A DNA stretch of 64,000 nucleotides from NCBI GenBank assembly GCA_963710975.1, contig CAVQCG010000004.1:806001-870000 (forward strand), written 5' to 3'. The notes under the pieces are model-generated. The model saw only the letters and a program-made list of their open reading frames with translations. It searched no databases and was not told the origin of the DNA. Position numbers and translations under genes: made by a program. The stretch is from JBBQXH01 sp963710975 (GTDB taxonomy: Bacteria; Actinomycetota; Thermoleophilia; Gaiellales; Gaiellaceae). Every line of letters starts with the position of its first letter. Within the stretch, counting starts at the first letter, position 1. Below are positions 19,622 through 28,061 of this stretch, piece after piece.

Positions 19622-19690
19622 GCTGACGAGCTCGACGCACTCGTAGCCGTCCGGCCCGGTCCCGACGTTCTTGAACAGGCGGCCCCCGGG

Positions 19691-20233
19691 CTATCCCGCG
19701 GGCTGATACTCGAGGATCACGATGCCTGAGTCGAAGGTCTCGTGGTGCGTGAGCTCGAGGGTGGCCTGACCGATGCCCTCTGCGAAGAGGCGCGCGCCCT
19801 TGCCGAGGACGATCGGGTGGACCATGAAGCGGTAGAGGTCGATGAGGTTCGCCTGCGCGAGGCCGTTGAAGAGCTGCGCGCTGCCGGACAGGAGCAGGTC
19901 CTGTCCTGGCCGGCTCTTGAGCCCGCCGATCGCAGTCGCGAGGTCTTCCTGGATCAGGATTGAGCCGGCCCAGTCCGCCGTCTCGAGCGTTGACGAGACG
20001 ACGTACTTCGGCATGGTGTTCATCTTCTCGCCGAACTCGCCGGTGCCCTCCATGGTGGGCCAGGCGGCCGCGAATCCCTCGTAGGTCTTACGGCCGAGCA
20101 GCAGTGCGTCGGTCTCCTGGAGCTCGCGCCATTTGAACTGCGCGGCTTCGTCGTTGAAGAACGGGAATGACCACTGACCCGGCTCTTCGAAGATGCCGTC
20201 CACCGATAGGTACTCCGTCGCGACGAGTCTCAT
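19691..20233 (-). CDS. Dihydrofolate reductase-like (RibD C-terminal) reductase
   Basis: A 180-residue protein of the RibD C-terminal/DHFR superfamily that is common in actinobacteria; it is expected to bind NADPH, but the substrate is unknown and it is not the housekeeping DHFR. Characteristic segments are VATEYLSVDGIFEEPGQW at the N-terminus, LLLGRKTYEGFAAAWP, the glycine loop LLLSGSAQLFNGL and MVHPIVLGKGARLF. I take ATG 20233, which gives the usual N-terminus; an in-frame upstream start at 20254 adds seven residues without support. Confidence 0.85.
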   Translation of the reverse strand: MRLVATEYLSVDGIFEEPGQWSFPFFNDEAAQFKWRELQETDALLLGRKTYEGFAAAWPTMEGTGEFGEKMNTMPKYVVSSTLETADWAGSILIQEDLATAIGGLKSRPGQDLLLSGSAQLFNGLAQANLIDLYRFMVHPIVLGKGARLFAEGIGQATLELTHHETFDSGIVILEYQPAG

Positions 20234-20435
20234 GGTGGACGCTAGCGGCTCCAACTCCTCGTCGCCGCTGCCGTTGTCCTCTCGAGCAACGAGTTCGCCA
20301 GTTTTTCACCACCGTCGACTCTTGTCACGAAAGCGCGAGATCTCGCACGCATGAGCCGCTGGTACCGGCCGCCACTCGAATCGATCGGCTGGCCCGGCTC
20401 CTGAACCTCCAGCACTCGCTGAAAGGAGCGTGTCG

Positions 20436-21518
20436 ATGCTCGCACCCCCAAAATGGGCGGCTTCCGCCTGCTCGTTACCCCTGCGCGCGATCGCCACCGT
20501 CGCGATCGCCGTCGCGGCGCTCGTCGCCGCATCACCTGCCGGAGCCGCACCCGCGAAGGGCATATGGCTCTCGCAATCCGAGATCAGCGCGTTGCCGATG
20601 ACCGGCAGCGCCTGGTCGGCCGTGAAGGCTGCCGCAGACGGCAGTCTCGGAACTCCGAGGATCTCCGACCAGAACTCAGGCCACGACATCCGAACCCTGG
20701 CCGTCGCGCTCGTCTTTGCGCGAACCGGCGACGTCGCGTATCGAAAGAAGGCGGCCGACGCGATCATGAGCGCCGTCGGCACCGAGGCCGGTGGCAGGAC
20801 GCTCGCACTCGGCCGGAACCTCGGCGGCTATGTGATCGCCGCCGACCTGATCAACCTGAAGAGCTATGACACTGCGAAGGACTCGCAGTTCCGCTCGTGG
20901 CTTTCGAGCGTTCGCTCGGCGAGCCTCGACGGGGACACGCTCATCTCGACCGCCGAGCTTCGGGCGAACAACTGGGGCACGCATGCCGGCGCTGCCCGTG
21001 TCGCTGCGGACATCTATCTCGGTGACGTCGGCGACCTCGCTCGTGCCGTCCAGGTGTTCAAGGGCTGGCTCGGCGATCGGTCGCAGTACAGCGGTTTCAA
21101 GTTCGGTGACATGTCCTGGCAGGCCGACCCCACGAACCCGGTAGGGATCGACAGGAAGGGAGCGTTGATCCAGGGGAAGAGCGTCGACGGCGTCCTTCCC
21201 GACGACCAGCGACGATCGGGTGGTTTCGCCTGGCCGCCGCCGAAGGAGAACTACGTCTGGGCGGCGCTCGGCTCAGCGTTCGTCCAAGCGGAGCTCCTCT
21301 ACAGGGCCGGGTACTCCGATGCGTACAGCTGGTCGAACTCGGCGCTTCTGCGCGCCATCACGTGGCTGAACACGGTTGACGGGTTCCCCGCGCAGGGCGA
21401 CGACGGATGGGTGCCGTGGCTTGCGAACTTCGCCTACGGATCGAAGTTTGCAACCACGTCGCGTGCGGACGGGAAATCCATGGCGTGGACGAACTGGACA
21501 CACGCCCGAACGCGCTGA
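20436..21518 (+). CDS. Secreted alginate-lyase-superfamily protein
   Basis: About 360 residues with a clear Sec signal peptide (LPLRAIATVAIAVAALVAASPAGAAPA). The mature part resembles the alpha-helical alginate lyase (PF05426-type) fold: RTLAVALVFARTGDVAYRKKA, NLGGYVIAADLINL, and the key ELRANNWGTHAGAARVAADIYLGD, in which Asn-Asn-Trp-Gly-Thr-His is the family's catalytic-region hallmark. It may cleave a uronate-rich polysaccharide outside the cell. AAAGGAG lies 8 nt before ATG 20436; a GTG at 20430 is too close to that site. No other polysaccharide-use genes are adjacent. Confidence 0.75.
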   Translation: MLAPPKWAASACSLPLRAIATVAIAVAALVAASPAGAAPAKGIWLSQSEISALPMTGSAWSAVKAAADGSLGTPRISDQNSGHDIRTLAVALVFARTGDVAYRKKAADAIMSAVGTEAGGRTLALGRNLGGYVIAADLINLKSYDTAKDSQFRSWLSSVRSASLDGDTLISTAELRANNWGTHAGAARVAADIYLGDVGDLARAVQVFKGWLGDRSQYSGFKFGDMSWQADPTNPVGIDRKGALIQGKSVDGVLPDDQRRSGGFAWPPPKENYVWAALGSAFVQAELLYRAGYSDAYSWSNSALLRAITWLNTVDGFPAQGDDGWVPWLANFAYGSKFATTSRADGKSMAWTNWTHARTR

Positions 21519-21561
21519 GAATACCTGCGGGCGGGGGCCACACGGCGCCCCCGCCCGCCGC

Positions 21562-23007
21562 TCATCTCCTCAGGGTCGACGTACTCGTCAGCGTCGCCGA
21601 CAGGCTTCCCGCATGGACATCGAGCGTCGACTTGACCGCAAGTCGCCCCTTGTCTTCGAGCCTCGCTCTGGCAGCACGACTCAGCGAGACCAGAACTCCT
21701 TGCCTTGATCCAGCGGCGATGGAGAGAGTCGCCTTGCCGACGAATGAGCCTGTTGCCGAAACGAGCCGGAGGGTTCCCGAACATGCTCCCTCGGTCCCGG
21801 CGAGGCAGGTCACGGGTACACGGGCCTTCTGGCCGGCGAGGACCGCCTTCCCGAGCTCGGCGAGCGCCGTCGTCTTGAAGGTCCGATCTGCACCGGTTGC
21901 GGTTCCTGCGCCGCTCACGGCGGCAACGCGGTAGTGATAGGTCGTTTCGGGGTCGAGACCCGTAACGACCGTCGAGAATGGATCGGACTCGTTACTGGCA
22001 CCCGCGTAGTCGAAGACAGATGACCCGTAGGACGACGTGCGGCCGTAGTCGATCCGGTATGTCGTCGCGAGACCACCGGGATCGATCGTGCCGCCGATTC
22101 TTGCCCCTGTCGCGCTCAACTCTGTCGGATCCGCCGTTTGTGCCGTCGGCGCCGCGACCGGCGCGACGGGGTCGGTCGTGAGGATCCTCAGCATCGATGG
22201 CATCAGGGCTCCGACGGCGGCGAATACGGTGGGCAGCCTCGTTCCCGCGCACCCCGCGCCCCAGCTGACGATTCCTGCCTGGACCCAGCCGCCATGCTTG
22301 TCCGGAACCATGAGCGGGCCGCCGCTGTCTCCGTAACAGGGCTGATCGACCATTCCACTTCCCGCACACAGCATCGACTCCGGGTCGAAGCTGGAGCCGT
22401 AGGCGTCGGTACACGTCTGGTCGGACTCGATCGGAAGCTCGAGCTGGCGAAGGCGGGAATCGAACTGTCCGCTGTCCAGAAGCGACCCCCAGCCGATCAC
22501 GGTTGCCACCGTTCCTGTTGCCCACAATGGGGCGTCATTGCCCGTTGGAAGCGGGAGGGCCTCGGCATCGATCGCACTTGGAAGGCGAATGAGCGCGAAG
22601 TCACGCCGGATCGCCCCCGGATCCCAAGCAGGGCTGATGAAGAACGACTCGGACTCGACGGTCGTACCGCCCGGCTTCGCGAGATCGGTCGCGCCGACGC
22701 GGACGCGAATTCCTTCCACCTCGAGGCCAAAATCCGAGAAATCGAGACAGTGCGCGGCCGTCAGGACCCAGCGGTCGCCAATGAGAGAGCCGCCGCAGGA
22801 TGCCGATGCTCCCCGAGACAGCAACATCGTCACGTCCGCGATCCAGGGCCATGCGCCAGGCGCGGCGAGGCTTCCGCCAACGATCTGCGGCGCCCTCGCA
22901 GCCCCTGCCGACGCGGCGAGGAGCCCTGCCAAACATGCTGCGACGACAACCGTGGCAGTGGAGCGCCACAACGACGCCATCCTGGGGCGCGTGCGGGGCC
23001 GTGTCAT
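21562..23007 (-). CDS. Secreted trypsin-like serine protease with C-terminal FN3-like domain (copy A)
   Basis: A 481-residue S1-family protease. It has a signal peptide (VVVAACLAGLLAASAGAARA), the mature-end motif APQIVGGSLAAPGAWPW, the catalytic His in LTAAHC (about residue 86), an Asp in RRDFALIRLP and the nucleophile in CYGDSGGPL. A fibronectin-III-like region follows (PETTYHYRVAAVSGAG) and then a beta-rich C-terminal tail. It is a close paralogue of the next upstream gene, with which it overlaps by 4 bp (ATGA), so this is a recent tandem duplication expressed as one unit. Targets are unknown. Confidence 0.9.
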   Translation of the reverse strand: MTRPRTRPRMASLWRSTATVVVAACLAGLLAASAGAARAPQIVGGSLAAPGAWPWIADVTMLLSRGASASCGGSLIGDRWVLTAAHCLDFSDFGLEVEGIRVRVGATDLAKPGGTTVESESFFISPAWDPGAIRRDFALIRLPSAIDAEALPLPTGNDAPLWATGTVATVIGWGSLLDSGQFDSRLRQLELPIESDQTCTDAYGSSFDPESMLCAGSGMVDQPCYGDSGGPLMVPDKHGGWVQAGIVSWGAGCAGTRLPTVFAAVGALMPSMLRILTTDPVAPVAAPTAQTADPTELSATGARIGGTIDPGGLATTYRIDYGRTSSYGSSVFDYAGASNESDPFSTVVTGLDPETTYHYRVAAVSGAGTATGADRTFKTTALAELGKAVLAGQKARVPVTCLAGTEGACSGTLRLVSATGSFVGKATLSIAAGSRQGVLVSLSRAARARLEDKGRLAVKSTLDVHAGSLSATLTSTSTLRR

Positions 23008-24443
23008 CGCCTCAGTATGGACGCACTCGTGAGCGTTGCGGACAGGCCTCCCGCGTGGATGGTGAGCGTCGTCTTGACCGGCAGCCGGCCGTTCGCATCG
23101 AGTCGGGCTTGTGCCGCGCCGGAGAGTGGCACCAAGACCTTCGCCACCGAGCCGGAGGCAATCGAGACCCTCGTCTTTCCGACGACGAGTTGCCCGGACG
23201 TGATCCGCACAGTGCCCTTGCATGTTCCGGCCGAACCCGAGAGACAGGTGACCACGACGCGAGCCCGATTGCCTGCGAGCGTCGCCTTGCCGAGAGCCGC
23301 GAGGGCACTCGTGCGGAACGTGCGGTCCTCGCCGGCGCCCTGCCCCGCGCCGCTCGTTGCAGCGATCCGATAGTGATATTTCGTCGACGGAACGAGCCCC
23401 GTCAGGGCTGCCTTGACGTCCTCTCCGCTCGTCCCCGCACCGGCGTACCCCGAGACAGACGATCCATAGGACGAGGTGGTTCCGTAGTCGACCCGGAACG
23501 ACGTCGATAGGCCACCGGGAACGACGCTTCCGCTGATGGTTGCGCCGCCGGCGGACACGCCGGAAACCGTGCCTGTCGTCGCAGCCGGCGAGGTCACCGG
23601 TGCGACCGGGTCTGTCGTCAGCATCTTCAGCATCGACGGCAAGAGCGTCGCGACCGCGGAGTAGACGCCGGGCTTGTTCGGGCGGGCACAGCCGTCGCCC
23701 CAGCTGGTGATCCCGGCCTGGATCCAGGAATCCTGGCCGGCGGGCACGACGAGCGGCCCGCCGCTGTCGCCGAAGCAGGAGTCACGCCCGCCCTCCGGGT
23801 ACCCCGCGCAGAGCATCGACGTCGGGTCGAATTCCGAGCCGTAATAGGCGGTGGACCCACATGTCTCGTCGGACACGATCGGAACCTCGACCTGACGCAG
23901 CTTCGAGTCGAACTGCCCGCTCTCGTTCAGCGCGCCCCAGCCGGTCACGGTTGCGACCGTACCTGGCGCCCAGAGCGCCGCATCGGCCGTCGTCGGCAGA
24001 GCGATCGCCTGAGCGTCGATTGCCGCAGGCAGGCGGATCAGAGCGAAGTCCCGTTGCGTCGTCGCCAGGTTGAACGTCGGGTTGGGGAAGAACGCGGTCG
24101 AGGTGAGGGTCGTCCCGCCGGGCAGTGCGAGGTCAGAGGCCCCGATCCTCACCTGGACGCTCGTCACCTGGACGCTGCCGCCGCCGAACTCCGCCGGATC
24201 GAGCGTCAGGCAGTGCGCGGCGGTCAAGACCCAGCGCTCGCCGATCAGCGAGCCGCCGCACGAGCCCTCGTACAGCCCACCCGACGCCGAGATATGCATG
24301 GTCACATCGGCCATCCAGGGCCAGGCTCCCGGAGCAGCGACGGTTCCACCGACGATCTGCGGCGCTCGAGCAGCCTCCGCCGATCCGGCGATGAGCCCTG
24401 CCAGGCACGCTGCGACGATGACTGCGGCGATGCGGCGCCCCAC
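23004..24443 (-). CDS. Secreted trypsin-like serine protease with C-terminal FN3-like domain (copy B)
   Basis: The upstream member of the tandem pair, about 479 residues, with the same architecture: signal peptide (GRRIAAVIVAACLAGLIAGSAEA), IVGG mature end, LTAAHC, QRDFALIRLP, CFGDSGGPL, an FN3-like segment (STKYHYRIAATSGAG) and a conserved C-terminal domain ending LSATLTSASILRR. Extra cysteines (CGSTAYYG, CLSGSAGTC) suggest disulfides outside the cell. The start is uncertain: GTG 24443 gives a normal basic n-region, and a TTG nine codons upstream is possible. Confidence 0.88.
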   Translation of the reverse strand: MGRRIAAVIVAACLAGLIAGSAEAARAPQIVGGTVAAPGAWPWMADVTMHISASGGLYEGSCGGSLIGERWVLTAAHCLTLDPAEFGGGSVQVTSVQVRIGASDLALPGGTTLTSTAFFPNPTFNLATTQRDFALIRLPAAIDAQAIALPTTADAALWAPGTVATVTGWGALNESGQFDSKLRQVEVPIVSDETCGSTAYYGSEFDPTSMLCAGYPEGGRDSCFGDSGGPLVVPAGQDSWIQAGITSWGDGCARPNKPGVYSAVATLLPSMLKMLTTDPVAPVTSPAATTGTVSGVSAGGATISGSVVPGGLSTSFRVDYGTTSSYGSSVSGYAGAGTSGEDVKAALTGLVPSTKYHYRIAATSGAGQGAGEDRTFRTSALAALGKATLAGNRARVVVTCLSGSAGTCKGTVRITSGQLVVGKTRVSIASGSVAKVLVPLSGAAQARLDANGRLPVKTTLTIHAGGLSATLTSASILRR

Positions 24444-24544
24444 TGCTCGTTGATCGTAGCTGCGCAAGCTTCCGGCAGTGAAAGGCTCATACCTCTTGAG
24501 AGGGAGTACCGGATCCGCGTGGAGCGCGGAGGGATGGGAGGTCG

Positions 24545-24724
24545 ATGCGCATGGAGATGACGTGGTGGGGCTGGGTTGTCGTGGCGACCGTACTTGTCGC
24601 CGCCGAAATCGCCCTCGTCCTGGCATTCTGTCGAGCGGCTGCGACCTCAACCCGTCGGCCGGAGGTCGTCCCCGTCCGGATGCGCGCCAGGATCCGCCGG
24701 GAGGAGCACCGCAGGGCGAGCTAG
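24545..24724 (+). CDS. 59-residue single-pass membrane peptide
   Basis: A short ORF: an N-terminal Trp-rich start (MTWWGWVVVATVLVAAEIAL) forms one TM helix, followed by a basic tail (RRPEVVPVRMRARIRREEHRR). The sequence GGGAGG just upstream may serve ATG 24551 (about 9 nt spacing) better than ATG 24545. It ends 12 bp before the next gene. The TM-plus-positive-tail pattern follows the positive-inside rule, so a real small membrane protein is plausible. No family recognised. Confidence 0.45.
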   Translation: MRMEMTWWGWVVVATVLVAAEIALVLAFCRAAATSTRRPEVVPVRMRARIRREEHRRAS

Positions 24725-24736
24725 CATCCTCTGGTC

Positions 24737-25252
24737 ATGAGGCGTACCGCTCTCCTCTTCGTCGTCTCAGTGGTGGTCGCGGCGATGCCCGCCGGCGCTG
24801 GAGCGGTTGTCGAGAAGGGGATGATCCGCGTCAATCGTGGCGGCGCGGGCGTGACCCTCGGCATGACCCGTGCACAGGTGGTCGCGAAGCTCGGGAAGCC
24901 CGTCTTCAAGAATCAGAACGGGTACCTGCAGTACGCGAACACCAATCTCTTCGACGTGTATCTCGACATCGGCGCGACGCCGAACCGCGTGCGGCTGATC
25001 GGGATCTCCGGACCACGGTTCTGCTTCCCGAGCGGCTTCTGCATGATGGACCGGGGTGCCGTCGGAAGGCTGAAGTCGCTCTACGGGAGCGCGCTGAAGG
25101 TCGTCAGGCTCGAGGATGGCGAGCGCGTCTACCGGGTGACGGGCACCTACCTCGGGTGCGCGGTCTTCACCGACTTCACACCGCTCAAGTTTCGCCCCAG
25201 CTCGAAGATCATCCAGATCTTCATCGGCTTCGAATCTGGCTCCGCTTGCTGA
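24737..25252 (+). CDS. Secreted small protein, possibly BamE/SmpA-like fold
   Basis: A 171-residue protein with a signal peptide (ALLFVVSVVVAAMPAGAGA). The segment RGGAGVTLGMTRAQVVAKLGKPV resembles the GMT-x-x-QV-x-x-LG-x-P start of SmpA/BamE-like and related repeat folds, here in a Gram-positive setting. Three or four cysteines in the mature part (RFCFPSGFCMM, YLGCAVF, terminal SAC) suggest disulfides. TAGCAT (24722-24727) is 9 nt before the ATG. Function unknown. Confidence 0.7.
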   Translation: MRRTALLFVVSVVVAAMPAGAGAVVEKGMIRVNRGGAGVTLGMTRAQVVAKLGKPVFKNQNGYLQYANTNLFDVYLDIGATPNRVRLIGISGPRFCFPSGFCMMDRGAVGRLKSLYGSALKVVRLEDGERVYRVTGTYLGCAVFTDFTPLKFRPSSKIIQIFIGFESGSAC

Positions 25253-25275
25253 TCGCGCCCTCTCCATCGATTCGC

Positions 25276-25334
25276 TAAGCTGGAGCGACTTCCGGCCCGA
25301 GCCGGGAGCTTCCCGGAGGCCATGGCCTCCGGGA
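25276..25334 (+). promoter_or_regulatory. Promoter-like element and perfect 24-bp palindrome before tRNA-Glu
   Basis: TAAGCT at 25276-25281 can serve as the -10 of the tRNA gene. Positions 25311-25334 form an exact 24-bp palindrome centred on GGCCATGGCC, overlapping a second inverted repeat CCGGGA-gct-TCCCGG (25303-25317). Ten bases separate it from the tRNA. It may be a 5' processing hairpin or a protein-binding site. Confidence 0.45.
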
Positions 25335-25344
25335 CCCGTTCCGG

Positions 25345-25417
25345 GGCGCATTCGTCTAGTGGCCTAGGACGCTGGCCTCTCACGCCGGTAACACGGGTTC
25401 GAATCCCGTATGCGCCT
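25345..25417 (+). tRNA. tRNA-Glu (anticodon CTC)
   Basis: A complete 73-nt cloverleaf. Acceptor GGCGCAT pairs with ATGCGCC, the D-arm contains CTAGTGGCCTAGGAC, anticodon loop CTCTCAC carries CTC, and the T-arm is ACGGGTTCGAATCCCGT. A decayed tyrosine recombinase follows within 40 bp, so this gene was probably the attachment site of an integrated element. Confidence 0.95.
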
Positions 25418-25454
25418 CCTTTGCTTCTGCCGATATGTTCGAGTCGGTCGAGAC

Positions 25455-25935
25455 GTGGCCGGAGACGCTCTGCCTCCCCTCGTCGCGTACACCGGTGCAC
25501 GCCGTGGGGCCGCGGCGTCGCTGCGCTGGCGAGACGTTGATCTCGTGCTTGGGACGTTCCGATTCCAAGAGAAGGGCGGGGCCGTCGAAGTGAAGCCGAT
25601 CCCGGATGAACAAAGAACTCCTCATCGCTTCGCCCGCTCGACCGCGCACGCGCGATGGAGCAGATCAGACGCCTGTCCTGGCGCTCCGTGTTACACGGCC
25701 GAGACACTGGAGCTCGATCCTGCTGACTACGTGATCCCGAACCTCCACTGAGTTAAAGTCAGGCTGCCCGAGCGAGATGGTCGCGTCGCCTGGACCATCC
25801 TCCGCGCGATCGCGAAAACACGTCGAAGACGGTAAGTCCACGCGCTCGAGGAGCGTTCGCGACGTTCTTCCGCGAGGAGCGCCAGGGCGACATCCACGCC
25901 CTCAAAGAACTGCTCGGCCACGTGTTACGTTGCTC
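25455..25935 (+). pseudogene. Decayed tyrosine recombinase (phage-type integrase) remnant
   Basis: Only the catalytic half survives and it is broken in several frames. The first segment contains the Arg-box LPPLVAYTGARRGAAASLRWRDVDL. After stops and frame changes a later segment reads DGRVAWTILRAIAKT, then HALRGAFATFFREERQGDIHALKELLGHV, the C-terminal His/Arg and Leu-Gly-His region. No intact N-terminal SAM-like domain or final Tyr box is present. The position immediately behind tRNA-Glu is the classical layout of an integrative element, so this marks the left edge of an old island. Confidence 0.85.
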
Positions 25936-26187
25936 GTTTCGGCGGCTGCGGCGAGCACGGCGGATGCGCCACCGCGTATGAAGTCAGCGCGGGCGGTGGC
26001 GTCCCTACCGATCCCCGGCTACCGGACGACGTTCGCCATAACTCGCCGAGCGCCGTCGTTCACGTGGCCGAGGCTGAGTCCTTTCGGCCTTGCCGGGTGT
26101 CATCGAGTCCGTGAGGGTTTTCCCGCATGCAGATTCCGTGAGCGGGCGGATGCTGCACTTTCCGGCGGCGAACCTAGAATGGTTGGC

Positions 26188-26841
26188 GTGAAGAGGCATC
26201 GAGGTCAAGCAGAGGCCCTTGCGGTCCTGGTTGGAGCACTCCTGCTCGTCCTCGGTGCATTGATCGGCTTTACGTTCGCTTTTGCTCGCCCGCTTCCAAC
26301 AGGTGCTTGGATCGGTTTCGGCGTCGTCGTCGTCGTGGCGCTCGCCCTCACCTGCGTCGCTTTCGTGATTGTCATCGTGAGCGAGAAGCCGACGGTCGAG
26401 CCTGCCGAGAGAGCGGCTCCGTCCGGAGACGGGCGGCGTCGCATCCTCGTCCTCGCCGATGAGGCTATCGGCGCAGAACGGTTTCGACAGGAGATCTGCG
26501 AACGGACACAAGGCTGTGAGAGTGAGGTGCTCGTCGTCGCTCCAGCTTTGAACACGCCCCTTCGGCATTGGACAGACGAGGAGGACGCCGCTCGCGCAGT
26601 CGCAAGGACCCGAGTCGATGAGGATCTTCGGGTGCTCGCCGACCTCGGGGTAACGGCACGCGGCAGCGTTGGAGCCGACGATCCGCTGCAGGCAATCGAT
26701 GATGCGTTGCGGACGTTCCCGGCCGACGAGATCCTCGTCTTCACCCATCCTCAAGACCGCCCGAACTGGCTTGAGGAGGGCCTCGTCGAACGCGCTCAAG
26801 CGGCCTACGGGCTCCCCGTCGGTCTGGTTTCATCAGCGTAG
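26188..26841 (+). CDS. Two-TM protein with a universal-stress-like cytoplasmic domain
   Basis: About 217 residues. Two hydrophobic helices at the N-terminus (ALAVLVGALLLVLGALIGFTF and IGFGVVVVVALALTCVAFVIVIV) are followed from about residue 80 by an alpha/beta domain (RRRILVLADEAIGAERF, SEVLVVAPALNTPLRHW, DPLQAIDDALRTFPADEILVFTHP) that resembles a universal stress or nucleotide-binding fold. Its signalling role is unknown. I choose GTG 26188 because TAGAAT (26175-26180) lies 7 nt upstream; ATG 26179 would overlap that -10. First intact gene of the island. Confidence 0.75.
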   Translation: MKRHRGQAEALAVLVGALLLVLGALIGFTFAFARPLPTGAWIGFGVVVVVALALTCVAFVIVIVSEKPTVEPAERAAPSGDGRRRILVLADEAIGAERFRQEICERTQGCESEVLVVAPALNTPLRHWTDEEDAARAVARTRVDEDLRVLADLGVTARGSVGADDPLQAIDDALRTFPADEILVFTHPQDRPNWLEEGLVERAQAAYGLPVGLVSSA

Positions 26842-27018
26842 TCATCGGAGGTCGCCCGAGTCCTCGGCGTCACCGAGTTCGAGGAGGACGACGGCAACCA
26901 AAGCGCTGACATCGGACGCGTGAGCGGCGGCGGGGTCAACGGTCGTGGCGTCAGACAGGGCTCGCGCTCTCAGTTCGTACTCTGCGGCTCTCTCCCGGAG
27001 CAGGTCGGCTCTACTCAT
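26842..27018 (-). CDS. 58-residue acidic helical small protein
   Basis: A short ORF with a coiled-coil-like N-terminus (MSRADLLRERAAEYELRARAL) and an acidic, Ala/Leu-rich C-terminal half. Its stop abuts the stop of the convergent USP-like gene, and it lies 54 bp downstream of the potassium channel gene on the same strand. No strong ribosome-binding site is visible. Plausible but unproven. Confidence 0.4.
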   Translation of the reverse strand: MSRADLLRERAAEYELRARALSDATTVDPAAAHASDVSALVAVVLLELGDAEDSGDLR

Positions 27019-27072
27019 GGGTCTTGGTCCGGTCGCGTTTTTCGAGTCTCTCGAAGAGCGCCCGTGGTCTGG

Positions 27073-27531
27073 CTATTTGCGGAGCATCTCTTCGAGCCGG
27101 TCGAGGCGCTGCTCGATACCGTCCAGCCGGGCCTCGACTCTCGCCTCGAAATCAACTTCGTCCCCGGCTTGAGCGGTTTCCCGCTCCTTCGTCGCTCGCG
27201 CAACGAAGGTCGAAGTGATCGCCGCGATGATGATGGTCAGGAAGGCGATGCCCTCAAGCATCACGAAGGCGGCAATGATCCGCCCGGACGGGTTCGCCGG
27301 CGTGACGTCGCCATAGCCAACAGTCGTCACTGTCTGCAGCGCCCACCACATGCCAACCCAGATGTTCGAGTACTCGCTGTGGTCGAGTACCCGCATCAGG
27401 ACGCCGCTGACGACGACGACCGTCGCAGTGGTGATAACGATGACGGTGGACGCCATCCGCACGGTCGGCGGTTCGCGCAGGAAGCGCGTCATGCTGCGCT
27501 CGACGACGTTCGGACGACCTACGCGAGGCAT
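27073..27531 (-). CDS. Two-TM potassium channel
   Basis: A 152-residue KcsA-like (Ion_trans_2) channel subunit. TM1 is at about residues 27-48, the pore helix and selectivity filter TVTTVGYGD at 67-75 and TM2 at about 84-112. A C-terminal coiled coil follows (VDFEARVEARLDGIEQRLDRLEEMLRK), which should support tetramerisation. The filter is canonical for K+. The start at ATG 27531 has AAGGA eight nt upstream; a longer frame upstream is a shadow. It would set membrane potential in the island's ion-homeostasis gene set. Confidence 0.88.
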   Translation of the reverse strand: MPRVGRPNVVERSMTRFLREPPTVRMASTVIVITTATVVVVSGVLMRVLDHSEYSNIWVGMWWALQTVTTVGYGDVTPANPSGRIIAAFVMLEGIAFLTIIIAAITSTFVARATKERETAQAGDEVDFEARVEARLDGIEQRLDRLEEMLRK

Positions 27532-27676
27532 GAAGGATTCCTTGCGAGCGAAGGGTCTTGCCTTGCCCACGCCGTGCGGATGATGAAGGTCGACGCCACC
27601 ATCTGTTTGCGTCCATCTCGTTCGTTCCAGGACTGCGTGCGGGCAGGCGCCGTCTTTCGCATCAAACCGCTTCTCG

Positions 27677-28042
27677 TCACGGATCGCGTTGGTGGAGTGC
27701 TTCTTCGACGTCGTAGCCGAGGGCAAGAGCGACCTTCGGAGCGGATTGCACGATTCGTGCAGCGCCCGTGACCGGCGCCACGGCTTCGAGGGCGGCGACG
27801 ATTTCGTCCCGTGTCGCCCCGGCTGCCAGGGCGACCCCGACGGCGTGCTGGTACGAGGAAGTCGCCGCGTCGACGGCAATAGTCGCAGCGATGCGCACGA
27901 GTGCCTCAGTTCGCTGGTCGAGGGCTGATGTCGTCGGTGTGTTCGCCGCCGTCAACGAGGCGATGAGCGCGTCGTCGTGGATCGCGAGCCGGCGCAGGTG
28001 CTCCTTGTACTCGTCCATAAGCTGGTAGCTCAAAGTTGACAT
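27677..28042 (-). CDS. Carboxymuconolactone decarboxylase / AhpD-like protein
   Basis: About 121 residues of the CMD/AhpD superfamily: RTEALVRIAATIAVDAATSSYQHAVGVALAAGATRDEIVAALEAVAPVTG. The position where AhpD-type enzymes have Cys-x-x-Cys is here Ser-Ser-Tyr-Gln-His, so peroxidase-type redox activity is unlikely. I use ATG 28042; an in-frame ATG at 28069 overlaps the end of the luxR gene and would add nine residues, which would fit translational coupling. It follows luxR on the same strand and is probably co-transcribed. Confidence 0.75.
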   Translation of the reverse strand: MSTLSYQLMDEYKEHLRRLAIHDDALIASLTAANTPTTSALDQRTEALVRIAATIAVDAATSSYQHAVGVALAAGATRDEIVAALEAVAPVTGAARIVQSAPKVALALGYDVEEALHQRDP

Positions 28043-28061
28043 GCTGCCGTTCGCCTGCGCC

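Noticed and set aside
19622..19690. Minus-strand stub LFKNVGTGPDGYECVELVSS downstream of the DHFR-like gene.
   Set aside because: Looks like the C-terminal end of some protein but is only about 23 codons long with no upstream part; too little to call a pseudogene.
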